A stretch of DNA of 64,000 nucleotides, taken from the NCBI RefSeq assembly GCF_900112665.1, contig NZ_FOMN01000003.1, forward strand, positions 1-64,000. Reading direction: 5' to 3'. The translations under genes and the position numbers were made by a program. Source of the stretch: Lactobacillus bombicola (GTDB lineage: Bacteria; Bacillota; Bacilli; Lactobacillales; Lactobacillaceae). The notes under the pieces were generated by a model. It saw only the letters and a list, made by a program, of their open reading frames with translations. It was not told the DNA's origin and ran no database searches. This document shows positions 8,600 to 16,242 of this stretch, piece after piece (the first letter of the stretch is position 1; every line of letters starts with the position of its first letter).

Positions 8600-8990
8600 T
8601 TAAAATTCAGCAATTATCTTAGCCGCTAAGGTGAGAACAGTTTCATGAGCATCCAGCCCCCAGCCCCTATCATTGTGACATTCAATATTACTTAATGAAT
8701 CTGCCGTAAATAAGATCTGCGCAAAATCAACTCGGCGAAATTGTGCACACGCAGCCATGGCTGCACATTCCATTTCAACGCAAGCCGCACCAAGTTCTCT
8801 AAATTGTTCTACCTTTTGAGCAGTTTCTCTAAAAAATCCTTTTAACTAATGTTCATGTTACAGCAAAAATTGCTCAATTTCCTTTTTGGTAATAAAAGTT
8901 TTTTAGCTTCATGGGTTAGATTAATTACAACATATTGATTTGCGTCAAAATCTAATAAAAATGGCTGTCGCACTTTAAAATCTTCTAGCT
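8600..8990 (-). pseudogene. Nucleoside phosphorylase remnant (internal deletion and frameshift)
   Basis: Two pieces of one gene are readable on the minus strand. The right piece (about 8870-8990) encodes PFLLDFDANQ, VINLTHE and LLLPK, resembling the N-terminus of Lactobacillus purine/uridine phosphorylase-like proteins. The left piece (8600-8839) encodes GFFRET, ELGAACVEMECAAMA and AQILFTADSL up to a TAA, which is the conserved C-terminal core including the substrate-binding VEMEC segment. The two lie in different frames. Roughly the middle 130 residues of a normal protein of about 240 are gone, and no usable start or ribosome site is present. It is therefore a decayed gene. The rest of the 8422-9016 stretch holds only AT-rich sequence with no convincing gene. 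Confidence 0.82.
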
Positions 8991-9016
8991 AAAATAATAT
9001 TTGCAATATTTTAACA

Positions 9017-9061
9017 TAAAAAAATAGAGCTATCTTTAATTAAAGACAGTTCTATTTTTTA
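9017..9061 (-). terminator. rplS terminator
   Basis: An imperfect stem pairs AAAAATAGAGCT with AGTTCTATTTTT and contains a second inner pairing (TCTTTAATTAAAGA). On the minus strand it is followed by a run of seven T. Confidence 0.78.
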
Positions 9062-9066
9062 TTTGA

Positions 9067-9414
9067 TTAACGACGCTTCTCAGCAATTCTTGCAGACTTA
9101 CCATGACGTTCACGTAAGTAGTAAAGCTTAGCACGACGTACACGACCATGACGCAATACTTCAACTTTAGCTACACGTGGATCATTAACTGGGAAGGTAC
9201 GTTCAACACCAACACCAGAAGCAATCTTACGAACAGTGTAAGCAGCTGCAATACCAGCGCCTTTACGCTTAATTACAACGCCTTCAAACATCTGAATACG
9301 TTCATGACTACCTTCAACAACACGTACATGAACACGGATAGTGTCCCCTGCACGAAAATCAGGAATATCATCACGTAATTGCTCTTTAGTTAATTCTTGA
9401 ATTAATGGATCCAT
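9067..9414 (-). CDS. rplS: Ribosomal protein L19 (bL19)
   Basis: The 115-residue ribosomal protein bL19 sits at the interface of the two ribosomal subunits. Family segments are complete: [44 protein letters not shown] and [11 protein letters not shown]. Length is normal. The ATG follows AAGAAGGAG. It lies downstream of rpsP-rimM-trmD in the usual order but has its own promoter overlapping the trmD stop and a structured leader, so its output can be set independently. Confidence 0.98.
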   Translation of the reverse strand: MDPLIQELTKEQLRDDIPDFRAGDTIRVHVRVVEGSHERIQMFEGVVIKRKGAGIAAAYTVRKIASGVGVERTFPVNDPRVAKVEVLRHGRVRRAKLYYLRERHGKSARIAEKRR

Positions 9415-9494
9415 TGTTTTTCTCCTTCTTCGGCATTCATTAACGTTACTTCCGCCAGCGGAACACCCCTAATTATTAGTGCCTGTATAGCACC
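9415..9494 (-). ncRNA. L19 leader (rplS 5' regulatory RNA)
   Basis: The roughly 80-base transcript between the rplS promoter and start codon contains a GGTGC/GCACT hairpin and a perfect TTCCGC-TG-GCGGAA hairpin (9450-9463), then a conserved stretch running into the ribosome site. A conserved L19 leader upstream of rplS is established in Firmicutes, where L19 is thought to bind it and limit its own synthesis. The hairpins are seen; assignment to that family is from position and resemblance. Confidence 0.75.
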
Positions 9495-9500
9495 TGAACT

Positions 9501-9529
9501 ATCTTAGCAAATTCTTGAGTGCAAATCAA
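9501..9529 (-). promoter_or_regulatory. rplS promoter
   Basis: A -35 box TTGATT (9524-9529) and a -10 box TAAGAT (9501-9506) with a 17-base spacer. The -35 box overlaps the trmD stop codon. Confidence 0.7.
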
Positions 9530-10251
9530 GCTTTGTTAATTTCAGCTTTAATTTCACTTAACATCTTTTTTTCGGCTGTAGTCATAACATATTTTTCAAA
9601 TAAGTCCGGCCTTTTAAGATAAGTCACTTTCAATGCTTCTTTATGACGCCATTCAGCAATTTTTTGATGGTTACCAGAAGTTAACACTGCCGGTACTTTC
9701 ATGCCTTCAAAATTTTCAGGTCTGGTATATTGTGGGTACTCTAGTAATCCATGAGAAAAACTTTCATCAATCGGTGAAGCAGCATTGCCTAAAATACCAG
9801 GTAACAAGCGAATAGTTGCATCAATCATACTCATCGTTGGCAGTTCCCCACCAGTTAAAACATAGTCACCGATTGAAACCACTTCATCAGCCATATCATA
9901 AACCCGTTGATCAAAACCTTCATAATGACCACAAATAAAGGTTAAATTTTCTTCACGTGCCCAATTTTGAGCAACTTGTTGATTAAAAATTTTTCCTTGC
10001 GGAGCTGTAATGATTACTTTCCCTTTGTTTTTTAAGGAATCGAGTGCCCTTTTAATTGGCATAATCTGTAGGACCATTCCGGCGCCGCCACCATATGGTG
10101 CATCATCAACATGATGGTGAACATCAGCCGTAAAATCACGAAAATTGACTAAATTTAATTGCCACTTATTGTCCTCAAGTCCGCGACCAAGCATCGAAGT
10201 TTGTAGGGGCGTGAACATATCTGGAAAAAGAGTCAGTACGTTAATCTGCAT
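9526..10251 (-). CDS. trmD: tRNA (guanine-N1)-methyltransferase TrmD
   Basis: The 241-residue SPOUT methyltransferase makes m1G37 in tRNAs reading CNN and GGN codons, preventing +1 frameshifts. Visible family features are [11 protein letters not shown] at the N-terminus, [12 protein letters not shown], the trefoil-knot S-adenosylmethionine site [26 protein letters not shown] and the C-terminal [10 protein letters not shown] chose the ATG at 10251, which has GGAGG at good spacing and fits the family start; an in-frame start nine codons upstream would lie deep in rimM. It overlaps the rimM end by 11 bases, indicating coupled translation. Confidence 0.97.
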   Translation of the reverse strand: MQINVLTLFPDMFTPLQTSMLGRGLEDNKWQLNLVNFRDFTADVHHHVDDAPYGGGAGMVLQIMPIKRALDSLKNKGKVIITAPQGKIFNQQVAQNWAREENLTFICGHYEGFDQRVYDMADEVVSIGDYVLTGGELPTMSMIDATIRLLPGILGNAASPIDESFSHGLLEYPQYTRPENFEGMKVPAVLTSGNHQKIAEWRHKEALKVTYLKRPDLFEKYVMTTAEKKMLSEIKAEINKA

Positions 10252-10756
10252 CGCGCAAACCCTCCAGTAACTCAACATAAACTCGTTTATTGGTAATATC
10301 GACTTGTTTAACTACTTCATCAATATAAGGAAGTAGGTATTCATTCCCAGAATCTTCAGTAACTTCCCACACATCATTAGCACCAGGGGCTTCAATGCCA
10401 GTAATTTGCCCTAAATCATTACCAGTTAAATTATCAAGCACACGGCAACCTAAAATATCACGATAATAATATGTACCTGGAGGTAGTTGATGCTGATTAA
10501 GCTCACTCACTACCAATATTTTACCCATTAACTGCTTTGCCGCTTCAATTGTATCAATTTCGGTAAATTGAACTAGCCAAAATTGCTTAAATGGTCTAGC
10601 AGTTTTAACTGTTAAAGTTCTATCAGTGTCATTTTTTAGGGATAATTTATTGCCCGCAACAAAACGTTCCTGTGGGAAATCGGTAATTAAAGCGATTTTA
10701 AGTTCTCCCGCTAAGCCATGGGTAGTTAAAATTTTTGCAACATCGTAAAATTGCAT
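10241..10756 (-). CDS. rimM: Ribosome maturation factor RimM
   Basis: The 171-residue protein assists maturation of the 30S head and binds S19. The N-terminal RimM domain (about 1-90; [17 protein letters not shown]) is followed by a PRC-barrel (about 95-171; [24 protein letters not shown]). It lies between rpsP and trmD in the classical order. The small KH-domain gene (ylqC) that often sits between rpsP and rimM in Firmicutes is not present. A hairpin with a T run lies just upstream, so rimM-trmD may be read at a lower level than rpsP. Confidence 0.95.
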   Translation of the reverse strand: MQFYDVAKILTTHGLAGELKIALITDFPQERFVAGNKLSLKNDTDRTLTVKTARPFKQFWLVQFTEIDTIEAAKQLMGKILVVSELNQHQLPPGTYYYRDILGCRVLDNLTGNDLGQITGIEAPGANDVWEVTEDSGNEYLLPYIDEVVKQVDITNKRVYVELLEGLRDAD

Positions 10757-10774
10757 TTTTTCTCCTAACTCAAA

Positions 10775-10811
10775 AGAAAAAAGTTTGAAGCATAAGGGGC
10801 CTCAAACTTTT
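10775..10811 (-). terminator. Terminator or attenuator between rpsP and rimM
   Basis: A 10-base stem (10779-10788 with 10802-10811) with a T-rich tail on the minus strand lies inside the rpsP-rimM-trmD operon. It probably allows partial read-through, giving more S16 than RimM and TrmD. Confidence 0.7.
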
Positions 10812-10825
10812 AACCGGCAAATTCA

Positions 10826-11098
10826 TTATTTATTGAATTTTGAATCATGCAACTTCTTCATTAAACCGGCACTTGAAAGTAGTGAACGAACTGTGTCAGA
10901 AGGTTGTGCACCCTTCTTTAGCCATTCAAAAATCTTATCCTCGTCAAGTTTCAATTCTTTTGGTTCTGAAACAGGATTGTAGTAACCTACTTCTTCAATA
11001 AAACGACCATCACGTGGCATTCTTGAATCTGCAACAACTATTCTATAAAAAGGCTTTCTTTTAGCACCCATACGGCGCATACGAATTTTAACTGACAT
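10826..11098 (-). CDS. rpsP: Ribosomal protein S16 (bS16)
   Basis: The 90-residue protein of the small ribosomal subunit is complete, with [40 protein letters not shown] and [12 protein letters not shown] (each part of the family core). TAGGAGG precedes the ATG. It is the first gene of rpsP-rimM-trmD and has its own promoter downstream of ffh. Confidence 0.97.
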   Translation of the reverse strand: MSVKIRMRRMGAKRKPFYRIVVADSRMPRDGRFIEEVGYYNPVSEPKELKLDEDKIFEWLKKGAQPSDTVRSLLSSAGLMKKLHDSKFNK

Positions 11099-11129
11099 AA
11101 ATTTATTCCTCCTAAAAGTTACGGATTAT

Positions 11130-11158
11130 AATATAGCACTTTTTTTAAAAAGTGTAAA
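11130..11158 (-). promoter_or_regulatory. rpsP promoter
   Basis: A -35 box TTTACA (11153-11158) and a -10 box TATATT (11130-11135) with a 17-base spacer. The spacer contains an inverted repeat CACTTTTT/AAAAAGTG that may also serve to end ffh transcription. Confidence 0.62.
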
Positions 11159-11180
11159 GTGTTTTTCCTTAACATAGCGA

Positions 11181-12608
11181 TTAAGAATGGTAGCGTTTAA
11201 CTTTCATTCGTTTCTTTTTATTTTTTTTAAACTTTTTACCCATGTGTCTCATAGCCATGCGTCCCATCGGTGAATTCATCCCAGGTAAATTTTCCATCCC
11301 TTTAAAATTACCATTAGTAATTTTACTCATCATCTCGCGAGCTTGTTTGAATTGCTTAATCATTCGATTTACTTCTACAATCGGACGACCAGAGCCGGCA
11401 GCAATTCTTCTTCTGCGACTGGGGTTAAGTAATTCTGGATTTTCACGTTCTGCTTGAGTCATTGAAGAAATAATTGCTTTAACATAAACAATTTGTTTCT
11501 TATCAAAATTCATATTCTTTAATTGCGGATTATTAGCCATTCCTGGAATCATTTTGACTATTTGATCAAGTGGCCCCATCTTTTCAACTTGCTCCAGTTG
11601 ATCAACAAAATCATTGAAATCAAAAGTATTTTCTTTCATTTTTGCTGCAACAGCTGCTGCTTTTTTGGCATCATAGTCTTGCTGGGCTTTCTCAATTAAA
11701 GTGAGCATATCACCCATTCCCAAGATTCGTGAGGCCATCCGATCTGGATAAAACTGTTCTAAATCAGTTAATTTTTCACCCTGTCCAGTATAAATAATCG
11801 GCTTACCAGTCACCGCTCTGATTGAAAGCGCTGCTCCACCTCGGGTATCTCCATCAAGCTTAGTTAAGATAATGCCGGTAATATCAAGCCGATTATCAAA
11901 TCCAGTTGCCACGTCAGTAGCAACTTGCCCTGTCATTGCATCGACAACTAGCAAAATATTATCTGGTTGGGCAATTTCTTTTACTTGTTCAAGCTCCTCC
12001 ATTAAGGGCTCATCAATTTCCAACCTACCAGCAGTATCGATAATCACATAGTCGTTCTTGTTTTGCTCTGCTTGTTTCAATCCATTTGCGACAATTTGTG
12101 CTACATCTGATTGATCCTGCTCACTATAAACTGGTACTTTTAAATCAGCACCAATTTGTTGCAATTGTTCGATAGCTGCTGGACGGTAAATATCACCAGC
12201 AATGAGTAATGGCCGCGCTTTTTCTTTTTCAATTAGTTGATTAGCTAATTTACCAACCGTAGTTGTTTTACCAGTACCCTGTAAACCAACCATCATAATT
12301 ATTGTAGGAATATGCTTTGATTTATTCAGAGTAGTTGCACTTGAACCCATCATCTTGGTCAATTCATCATTAACTATTTTGATGACTTGTTGCCCTGGAT
12401 TTAGACTCTCTTGAACTTCTTTACCTAGCGCTTCTTTTTTGATTTTTTTAATAAAATCTTTTACTACTTTAAAATTAACATCAGCTTCAAGTAAAGCTAG
12501 TCTAATCTCTCTACTCGCTGCATTAATGTCTTCTTCTGAAATTTTACCTTTACCGGTTAAATTACGTAATGCTTTTTGAATTCGTTCGCTTAAATTTTCA
12601 AAGGCCAT
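11181..12608 (-). CDS. ffh: Signal recognition particle protein Ffh (SRP54)
   Basis: The 475-residue GTPase is the protein core of the signal recognition particle. It binds signal sequences and the SRP RNA and docks on FtsY. The N domain spans about residues 1-90. The G domain has P-loop GLQGTGKTTT (about 107-116), DTAGR (about 190) and TKLDGD (about 248). The methionine-rich M domain spans about 300-440, ending in a Lys/Arg-rich tail. The RNA-binding segment RRRRIAAGSGRPI is present. It follows ylxM by 3 bases, and YlxM is thought to modulate the particle. All motifs are intact. Confidence 0.98.
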   Translation of the reverse strand: MAFENLSERIQKALRNLTGKGKISEEDINAASREIRLALLEADVNFKVVKDFIKKIKKEALGKEVQESLNPGQQVIKIVNDELTKMMGSSATTLNKSKHIPTIIMMVGLQGTGKTTTVGKLANQLIEKEKARPLLIAGDIYRPAAIEQLQQIGADLKVPVYSEQDQSDVAQIVANGLKQAEQNKNDYVIIDTAGRLEIDEPLMEELEQVKEIAQPDNILLVVDAMTGQVATDVATGFDNRLDITGIILTKLDGDTRGGAALSIRAVTGKPIIYTGQGEKLTDLEQFYPDRMASRILGMGDMLTLIEKAQQDYDAKKAAAVAAKMKENTFDFNDFVDQLEQVEKMGPLDQIVKMIPGMANNPQLKNMNFDKKQIVYVKAIISSMTQAERENPELLNPSRRRRIAAGSGRPIVEVNRMIKQFKQAREMMSKITNGNFKGMENLPGMNSPMGRMAMRHMGKKFKKNKKKRMKVKRYHS

Positions 12609-12611
12609 GAA

Positions 12612-12953
12612 TTATTCTCCTCTCATTTTTGCTAATAAATCATTGATTAAACTTAAAGCTTGGTCCTGCTTTTTTTGCTTAACAATCTCACTAAGACTAG
12701 CTAATGCTTGCTCAATCTCATTATATTCTTTTTGCATTTGCAATTTTTCTTCATAGTTAAACAAAAGCTTGCGACATCGCCGCAAATTATCATAAACTGC
12801 CTGGCGCGAAACCTGGTGGTTAGCCGCAATTTCACTCAAAGAAAGATCATTGTAATAATAATCTTCAAAATAATTCTGCTGACTTTTTGTTAAAAGCTTA
12901 CCATAATAGGCATATAAATCACCTATTGTTTCGTTTTTTTCTAGTTCATCCAT
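12612..12953 (-). CDS. ylxM: YlxM-like DNA-binding protein (UPF0122)
   Basis: The 113-residue helical protein has a sigma-70 region 4-like helix-turn-helix (about residues 25-65: YYYNDLSLSEIAANHQVSRQ, then AVYDNLRRC). The family is nearly always encoded directly before ffh, as here with a 3-base gap, and in streptococci it associates with the signal recognition particle and RNA. Start: ATG behind AAGGTG. An extended -10 promoter lies just upstream. Confidence 0.92.
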   Translation of the reverse strand: MDELEKNETIGDLYAYYGKLLTKSQQNYFEDYYYNDLSLSEIAANHQVSRQAVYDNLRRCRKLLFNYEEKLQMQKEYNEIEQALASLSEIVKQKKQDQALSLINDLLAKMRGE

Positions 12954-12972
12954 TACTTTTTCACCTTGAATT

Positions 12973-12981
12973 AGTATAGCA
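12973..12981 (-). promoter_or_regulatory. ylxM-ffh extended -10 promoter
   Basis: The minus strand carries TGCTATACT, an extended -10 element (TG-N-TATACT), about 20 bases before the ylxM start. The -35 match is weak. Confidence 0.5.
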
Positions 12982-13041
12982 AAAATGCCGTTAAATGACG
13001 ATCTTGAAAGTTATATTTAGTAAAGTAAAACTTGGCAAAAC

Positions 13042-13070
13042 TTGATTTTCAAGCTAAATATAGGTATGAT
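13042..13070 (+). promoter_or_regulatory. Promoter of the amino-acid permease gene
   Basis: A -35 box TTGATT (13042-13047) and a -10 box TATGAT (13065-13070) with a 17-base spacer. Transcription would start near 13077, leaving an untranslated leader of about 140 bases. Confidence 0.68.
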
Positions 13071-13104
13071 TACCACTAGTATAATTAGAGATTAATTTAT
13101 TGAT

Positions 13105-13139
13105 GGTGCTTAGTCATGCTGAACTTAGTACCCTTTTTT
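13105..13139 (+). promoter_or_regulatory. Terminator-like hairpin in permease leader (possible attenuator)
   Basis: GGTGCT (13105-13110) pairs with AGTACC (13127-13132, one G-U pair), then after a T-T mismatch AGT pairs with ACT. The hairpin is followed by C and six T (13134-13139). It lies about 30 bases after the likely transcription start and 80 bases before the coding start, so it could stop transcription in the leader. No known riboswitch or T-box signature was recognised. Confidence 0.5.
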
Positions 13140-13217
13140 ATTTATACAATTTACAGTGCTAATACGCTTAGTTCACCCGTAATAGTGCAGAGGTTGTTTT
13201 ATTAAAATCAAGGAGAA

Positions 13218-14651
13218 ATGAAATTGAATTTATGGAAAACAATGAACCGGAAAGAAGATCCTAGTATCTATCAACAAAAAGATGGCCAACTAGTTAGAAC
13301 TTTAAAGGTACGCGATTTTCTTGCTCTTGGGGTAGGCACAATCGTATCAACTTCTATTTTTACTTTACCAGGAGAAGTAGCTGCTCTACATACAGGACCT
13401 GCTGTTGCTATTTCTTGCTTGTTCGCAGCCATTGTTGCTGGTTTAGTCGCTTTTGCTTATGCGGAAATGGCAGCAGCAATGCCTTTTGCAGGTTCTGTTT
13501 ATTCATGGATTAATGTCATTTTTGGGGAATTCTGGGGGTGGATATCAGGCTGGGCGCTCTTAGCAGAATACTTAATTGGTATGGCTTTTATTAGTTCGGG
13601 CTTATCAGCTAATCTACGCGCACTGGTTACTCCACTGGGCTGGAAATTACCTACTGCCTTAGCCAATCCACTAGGAGTTAAGGGTGGAATATTTGACTTA
13701 GTGGCTTTGGTTGCCATTTTGCTATCGGCTATTTTAGTTAGTTTTGGGGTATCAAAAGCATCAAAAGTCGAAAATGCCTTAGTAGTGGTTAAAGTAATGG
13801 CAATTTTATTATTTGTCTTTGTCGGTTTAACTGTGGTTAGAAAAGCTAATTTTATGCCATTTATTCCACATTACCGCATGACAGCCCATGGACCATTTGG
13901 GGGTTGGCAGGGAATTTATGCTGGAGTATCAATGATCTATATATCTTTTTTGGGCTTTGATGCTATCGCTTCAAATTCCGCCGAAGCTGTTAATCCTCAA
14001 AAGACTATGCCTCGGGGTATCATTGGCTCCTTATTAATAGCTGTCGGATTATTTATTGCTGTAAGTCTAGTATTAGTAGGAATGGTACCTTATCAGAAGT
14101 ACTTAAACTCGGCCGAACCAGTCGGTTATGCCTTACGTCAAACTGGTCATACGACAATTGCCCTTATTGTGCAATCAATTGCAATTCTAGGGATGTTTAC
14201 AGCTTTAATTGGTCTTTGCATGGCAAGTTCGCGGTTAGTATACTCTTTTGGTCGGGATGGAATGTTACCTAAAAAATTAGGAAAATTAAACAAAGATCAT
14301 CGCCCTGCCAGTTCACTCTGGGCAGTATCACTAGTAGCAATTATTATTTCTGCATTTATCCCATTTTCATTTTTAACACAGTTAGTTTCCGCTGGTACGT
14401 TAATTGCCTTTATGTTTGTTTCAATTGGTATCTATAAATTGCGACCAAGAGAAGGTCAAGATATTGCTGAACCATCTTTTAAGATGCCATTTTATCCCGT
14501 ACTACCTTTTTTAGCATTTAGTGGCTCACTCGTTGTATTTTTAGGTTTAGATAATGAAGCTAAACAATATATGCTGATTTGGACAGTTGTTGGTATATTA
14601 ATCTACTACCTATATGGTATTCATCATTCAACTATTACCGCAAGAAAATAA
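13218..14651 (+). CDS. APC-superfamily amino-acid permease
   Basis: The 477-residue integral membrane protein has about 12-13 hydrophobic segments. It shows the amino acid-polyamine-organocation signature in helix 1 (GVGTIVSTSIFTLPG, about residues 38-52), FAYAEMAAAMPFAGSVYSW in helix 3 and FLGFDAIASNSAEA in helix 6. It most resembles the YfnA/cationic amino-acid transporter branch and should import an amino acid using the proton gradient; the substrate cannot be told. The ATG at 13218 is only 2 bases after AGGAG, so the in-frame TTG at 13224 (8-base spacing) may be the true start. Transcribed alone, with a structured leader and its own terminator. Confidence 0.9.
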   Translation: MKLNLWKTMNRKEDPSIYQQKDGQLVRTLKVRDFLALGVGTIVSTSIFTLPGEVAALHTGPAVAISCLFAAIVAGLVAFAYAEMAAAMPFAGSVYSWINVIFGEFWGWISGWALLAEYLIGMAFISSGLSANLRALVTPLGWKLPTALANPLGVKGGIFDLVALVAILLSAILVSFGVSKASKVENALVVVKVMAILLFVFVGLTVVRKANFMPFIPHYRMTAHGPFGGWQGIYAGVSMIYISFLGFDAIASNSAEAVNPQKTMPRGIIGSLLIAVGLFIAVSLVLVGMVPYQKYLNSAEPVGYALRQTGHTTIALIVQSIAILGMFTALIGLCMASSRLVYSFGRDGMLPKKLGKLNKDHRPASSLWAVSLVAIIISAFIPFSFLTQLVSAGTLIAFMFVSIGIYKLRPREGQDIAEPSFKMPFYPVLPFLAFSGSLVVFLGLDNEAKQYMLIWTVVGILIYYLYGIHHSTITARK

Positions 14652-14656
14652 TTAGT

Positions 14657-14687
14657 AGCTCTAATCGTAAAGGTTAGAGCTTTTTTT
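14657..14687 (+). terminator. Permease terminator
   Basis: AGCTCTAA (14657-14664) pairs with TTAGAGCT (14674-14681), followed by a T run to 14687. Confidence 0.88.
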
Positions 14688-14689
14688 AA

Positions 14690-14724
14690 ATAAAAAAATA
14701 ACCCAGAATAATCCTGGATTATTT
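14690..14724 (-). terminator. pepD terminator
   Basis: AATAA-c-CCAG pairs with CTGG-a-TTATT around a short loop (14698-14723). On the minus strand it is followed by TTTTTTTATTT. Confidence 0.75.
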
Positions 14725-14793
14725 AAATATCGTACTTAAGTTAGCAACAGCAGACTATTATAATTATTAAATTTCACCAATCTAATAAATCAA

Positions 14794-16218
14794 TTATAAA
14801 TTAGCATCCATATTAAAAGTCAATTTTGACATATTAATCGAATCAATCATCATTTGACCCCATAATTTTTCTGATTGCTTTCGCGTATAGGCAACTGTTT
14901 CTTGATTAGCCTTAGTCAAATAATCAGTTAATTCTACACCCTTTTTATTAGCTGCACCAATAATAACTTCATTAACACGACTGCGATAGTATTGATTCAA
15001 TTCCTTTAAATAGTCAGTATCTAATTGAACAAATTGCGGATAGTGACTTTCTACTAATACTGCTAGAGATTTGTAATACCACCATGCATCATTCATGTTA
15101 TATTCCATTGAAGTATTGCTATATGATGGATCCGTGTCATTCATATTCGCAAAGAATGGAACAAATGGTGTGAAAGTTGGTCCACCAATACATAGCCACA
15201 TAATTGCTGCTTTATCAGCTGGAACATCATTTCTTATTTGTAAAATATGCGCATTTTGGGTTCTATTTAACCCAATTGGGCGAAAACGGTGCTTTTCTTC
15301 TTCTGTTCCCTTACCAAAAGGATCAAAAGGTGTATTTTGATAATGACTCCCCAAAACAAATTCAATATCTTCACGCGTAATCTTTTTAGCAGCGCGACGA
15401 ATAAATGGTAAATCGCCATCTGTTGGATCTTGCTCAATTTCAGGATTAAAATACTTCTGTCCATACCAAACGCGGTTGGTGTTATAGTAGCGATCTTGTT
15501 GGCTGTATGTACCAAATATATGGCGGAAATTCCAACCCTCGTGATCAACATTTAAGTGGTACTTAGTAACAAAATCTTGAATGCCTTCACTCCACATGAA
15601 ATTATCTGAATCATTAAAATCAACTTGTTCAATCGAAACTCGGTTAGCAGCAACTGCATAAGCATCATCTGGAATTCTTTGGGCTACCCAATGATGACCA
15701 GTAACAATTTCCATATACCAAATTTCATCTTTGTCACCAAATAAAACAGAATTACCAGCTGGTGAGCCGTATTTTTTAATTAATTTACCTAAATATTCAA
15801 CTCCATTTCTAGCAGAATGAATATAAGGTAAAACAACCGTTTGCATACAGTCTTCATCAAGACCATCCTTCACTAATGGATCAAAGGCTAGTGCGCGTTC
15901 GTTACCATAGGTTGATTCAGTACATGACATTGCCACATTTTCTTGGTTAATACCACTTTCATCATAATAGCCACGATTTTTATAATCCACGTTAGGAACC
16001 GCTGGTACAGCTTGAGCATCTTCTGGCAAATCCATTGCAAAATTATTAAGCCATGACTTAATCTTGCGTCCCTTTTCTTTTTTAGCAGCTGGTTCAATGA
16101 TAAATTTCTGAGGGGTAATTGGCCTAAAAGTATCATCATTTCTAGCAATCATGGTTGATCCATCAACAGATGCCTTTTTACCAACTAAAATTGTTGTACA
16201 AGCGCTATATTCTTTCAT
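14794..16218 (-). CDS. pepD: Dipeptidase, C69 family (PepD)
   Basis: The 474-residue Ntn-hydrolase is of the Lactobacillus PepD type and cleaves a broad range of dipeptides in the cytoplasm. The catalytic Cys7 (ACTTILVGKKAS) is expected to become the N-terminal nucleophile after processing of the first six residues. GSTMIARNDD follows, as in the family. It lies 24 bases after ftsY and probably belongs to the rnc-smc-ftsY transcript, since there is no room for a promoter. It fits functionally with the neighbouring Opp peptide importer. Lactobacilli carry several paralogues, so the exact member is uncertain. Confidence 0.93.
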   Translation of the reverse strand: MKEYSACTTILVGKKASVDGSTMIARNDDTFRPITPQKFIIEPAAKKEKGRKIKSWLNNFAMDLPEDAQAVPAVPNVDYKNRGYYDESGINQENVAMSCTESTYGNERALAFDPLVKDGLDEDCMQTVVLPYIHSARNGVEYLGKLIKKYGSPAGNSVLFGDKDEIWYMEIVTGHHWVAQRIPDDAYAVAANRVSIEQVDFNDSDNFMWSEGIQDFVTKYHLNVDHEGWNFRHIFGTYSQQDRYYNTNRVWYGQKYFNPEIEQDPTDGDLPFIRRAAKKITREDIEFVLGSHYQNTPFDPFGKGTEEEKHRFRPIGLNRTQNAHILQIRNDVPADKAAIMWLCIGGPTFTPFVPFFANMNDTDPSYSNTSMEYNMNDAWWYYKSLAVLVESHYPQFVQLDTDYLKELNQYYRSRVNEVIIGAANKKGVELTDYLTKANQETVAYTRKQSEKLWGQMMIDSINMSKLTFNMDANL

Positions 16219-16242
16219 AAAATATCTCCTTTTTATTCTATC

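Noticed and set aside
8494-8605. Short minus-strand reading frame of about 36 codons next to the phosphorylase remnant
   Set aside because: No start codon with a ribosome site, no recognisable similarity, and it lies in decayed sequence.
13077-13217. Possible T-box or known riboswitch in the permease leader
   Set aside because: No AGGGTGGNACCGCG-type box, specifier stem or other recognised riboswitch core was found; only the simple hairpin can be supported.
15267-15551. 94-codon reading frame inside pepD on the same strand
   Set aside because: It is an alternative frame of a well-conserved gene without its own ribosome site or family features.
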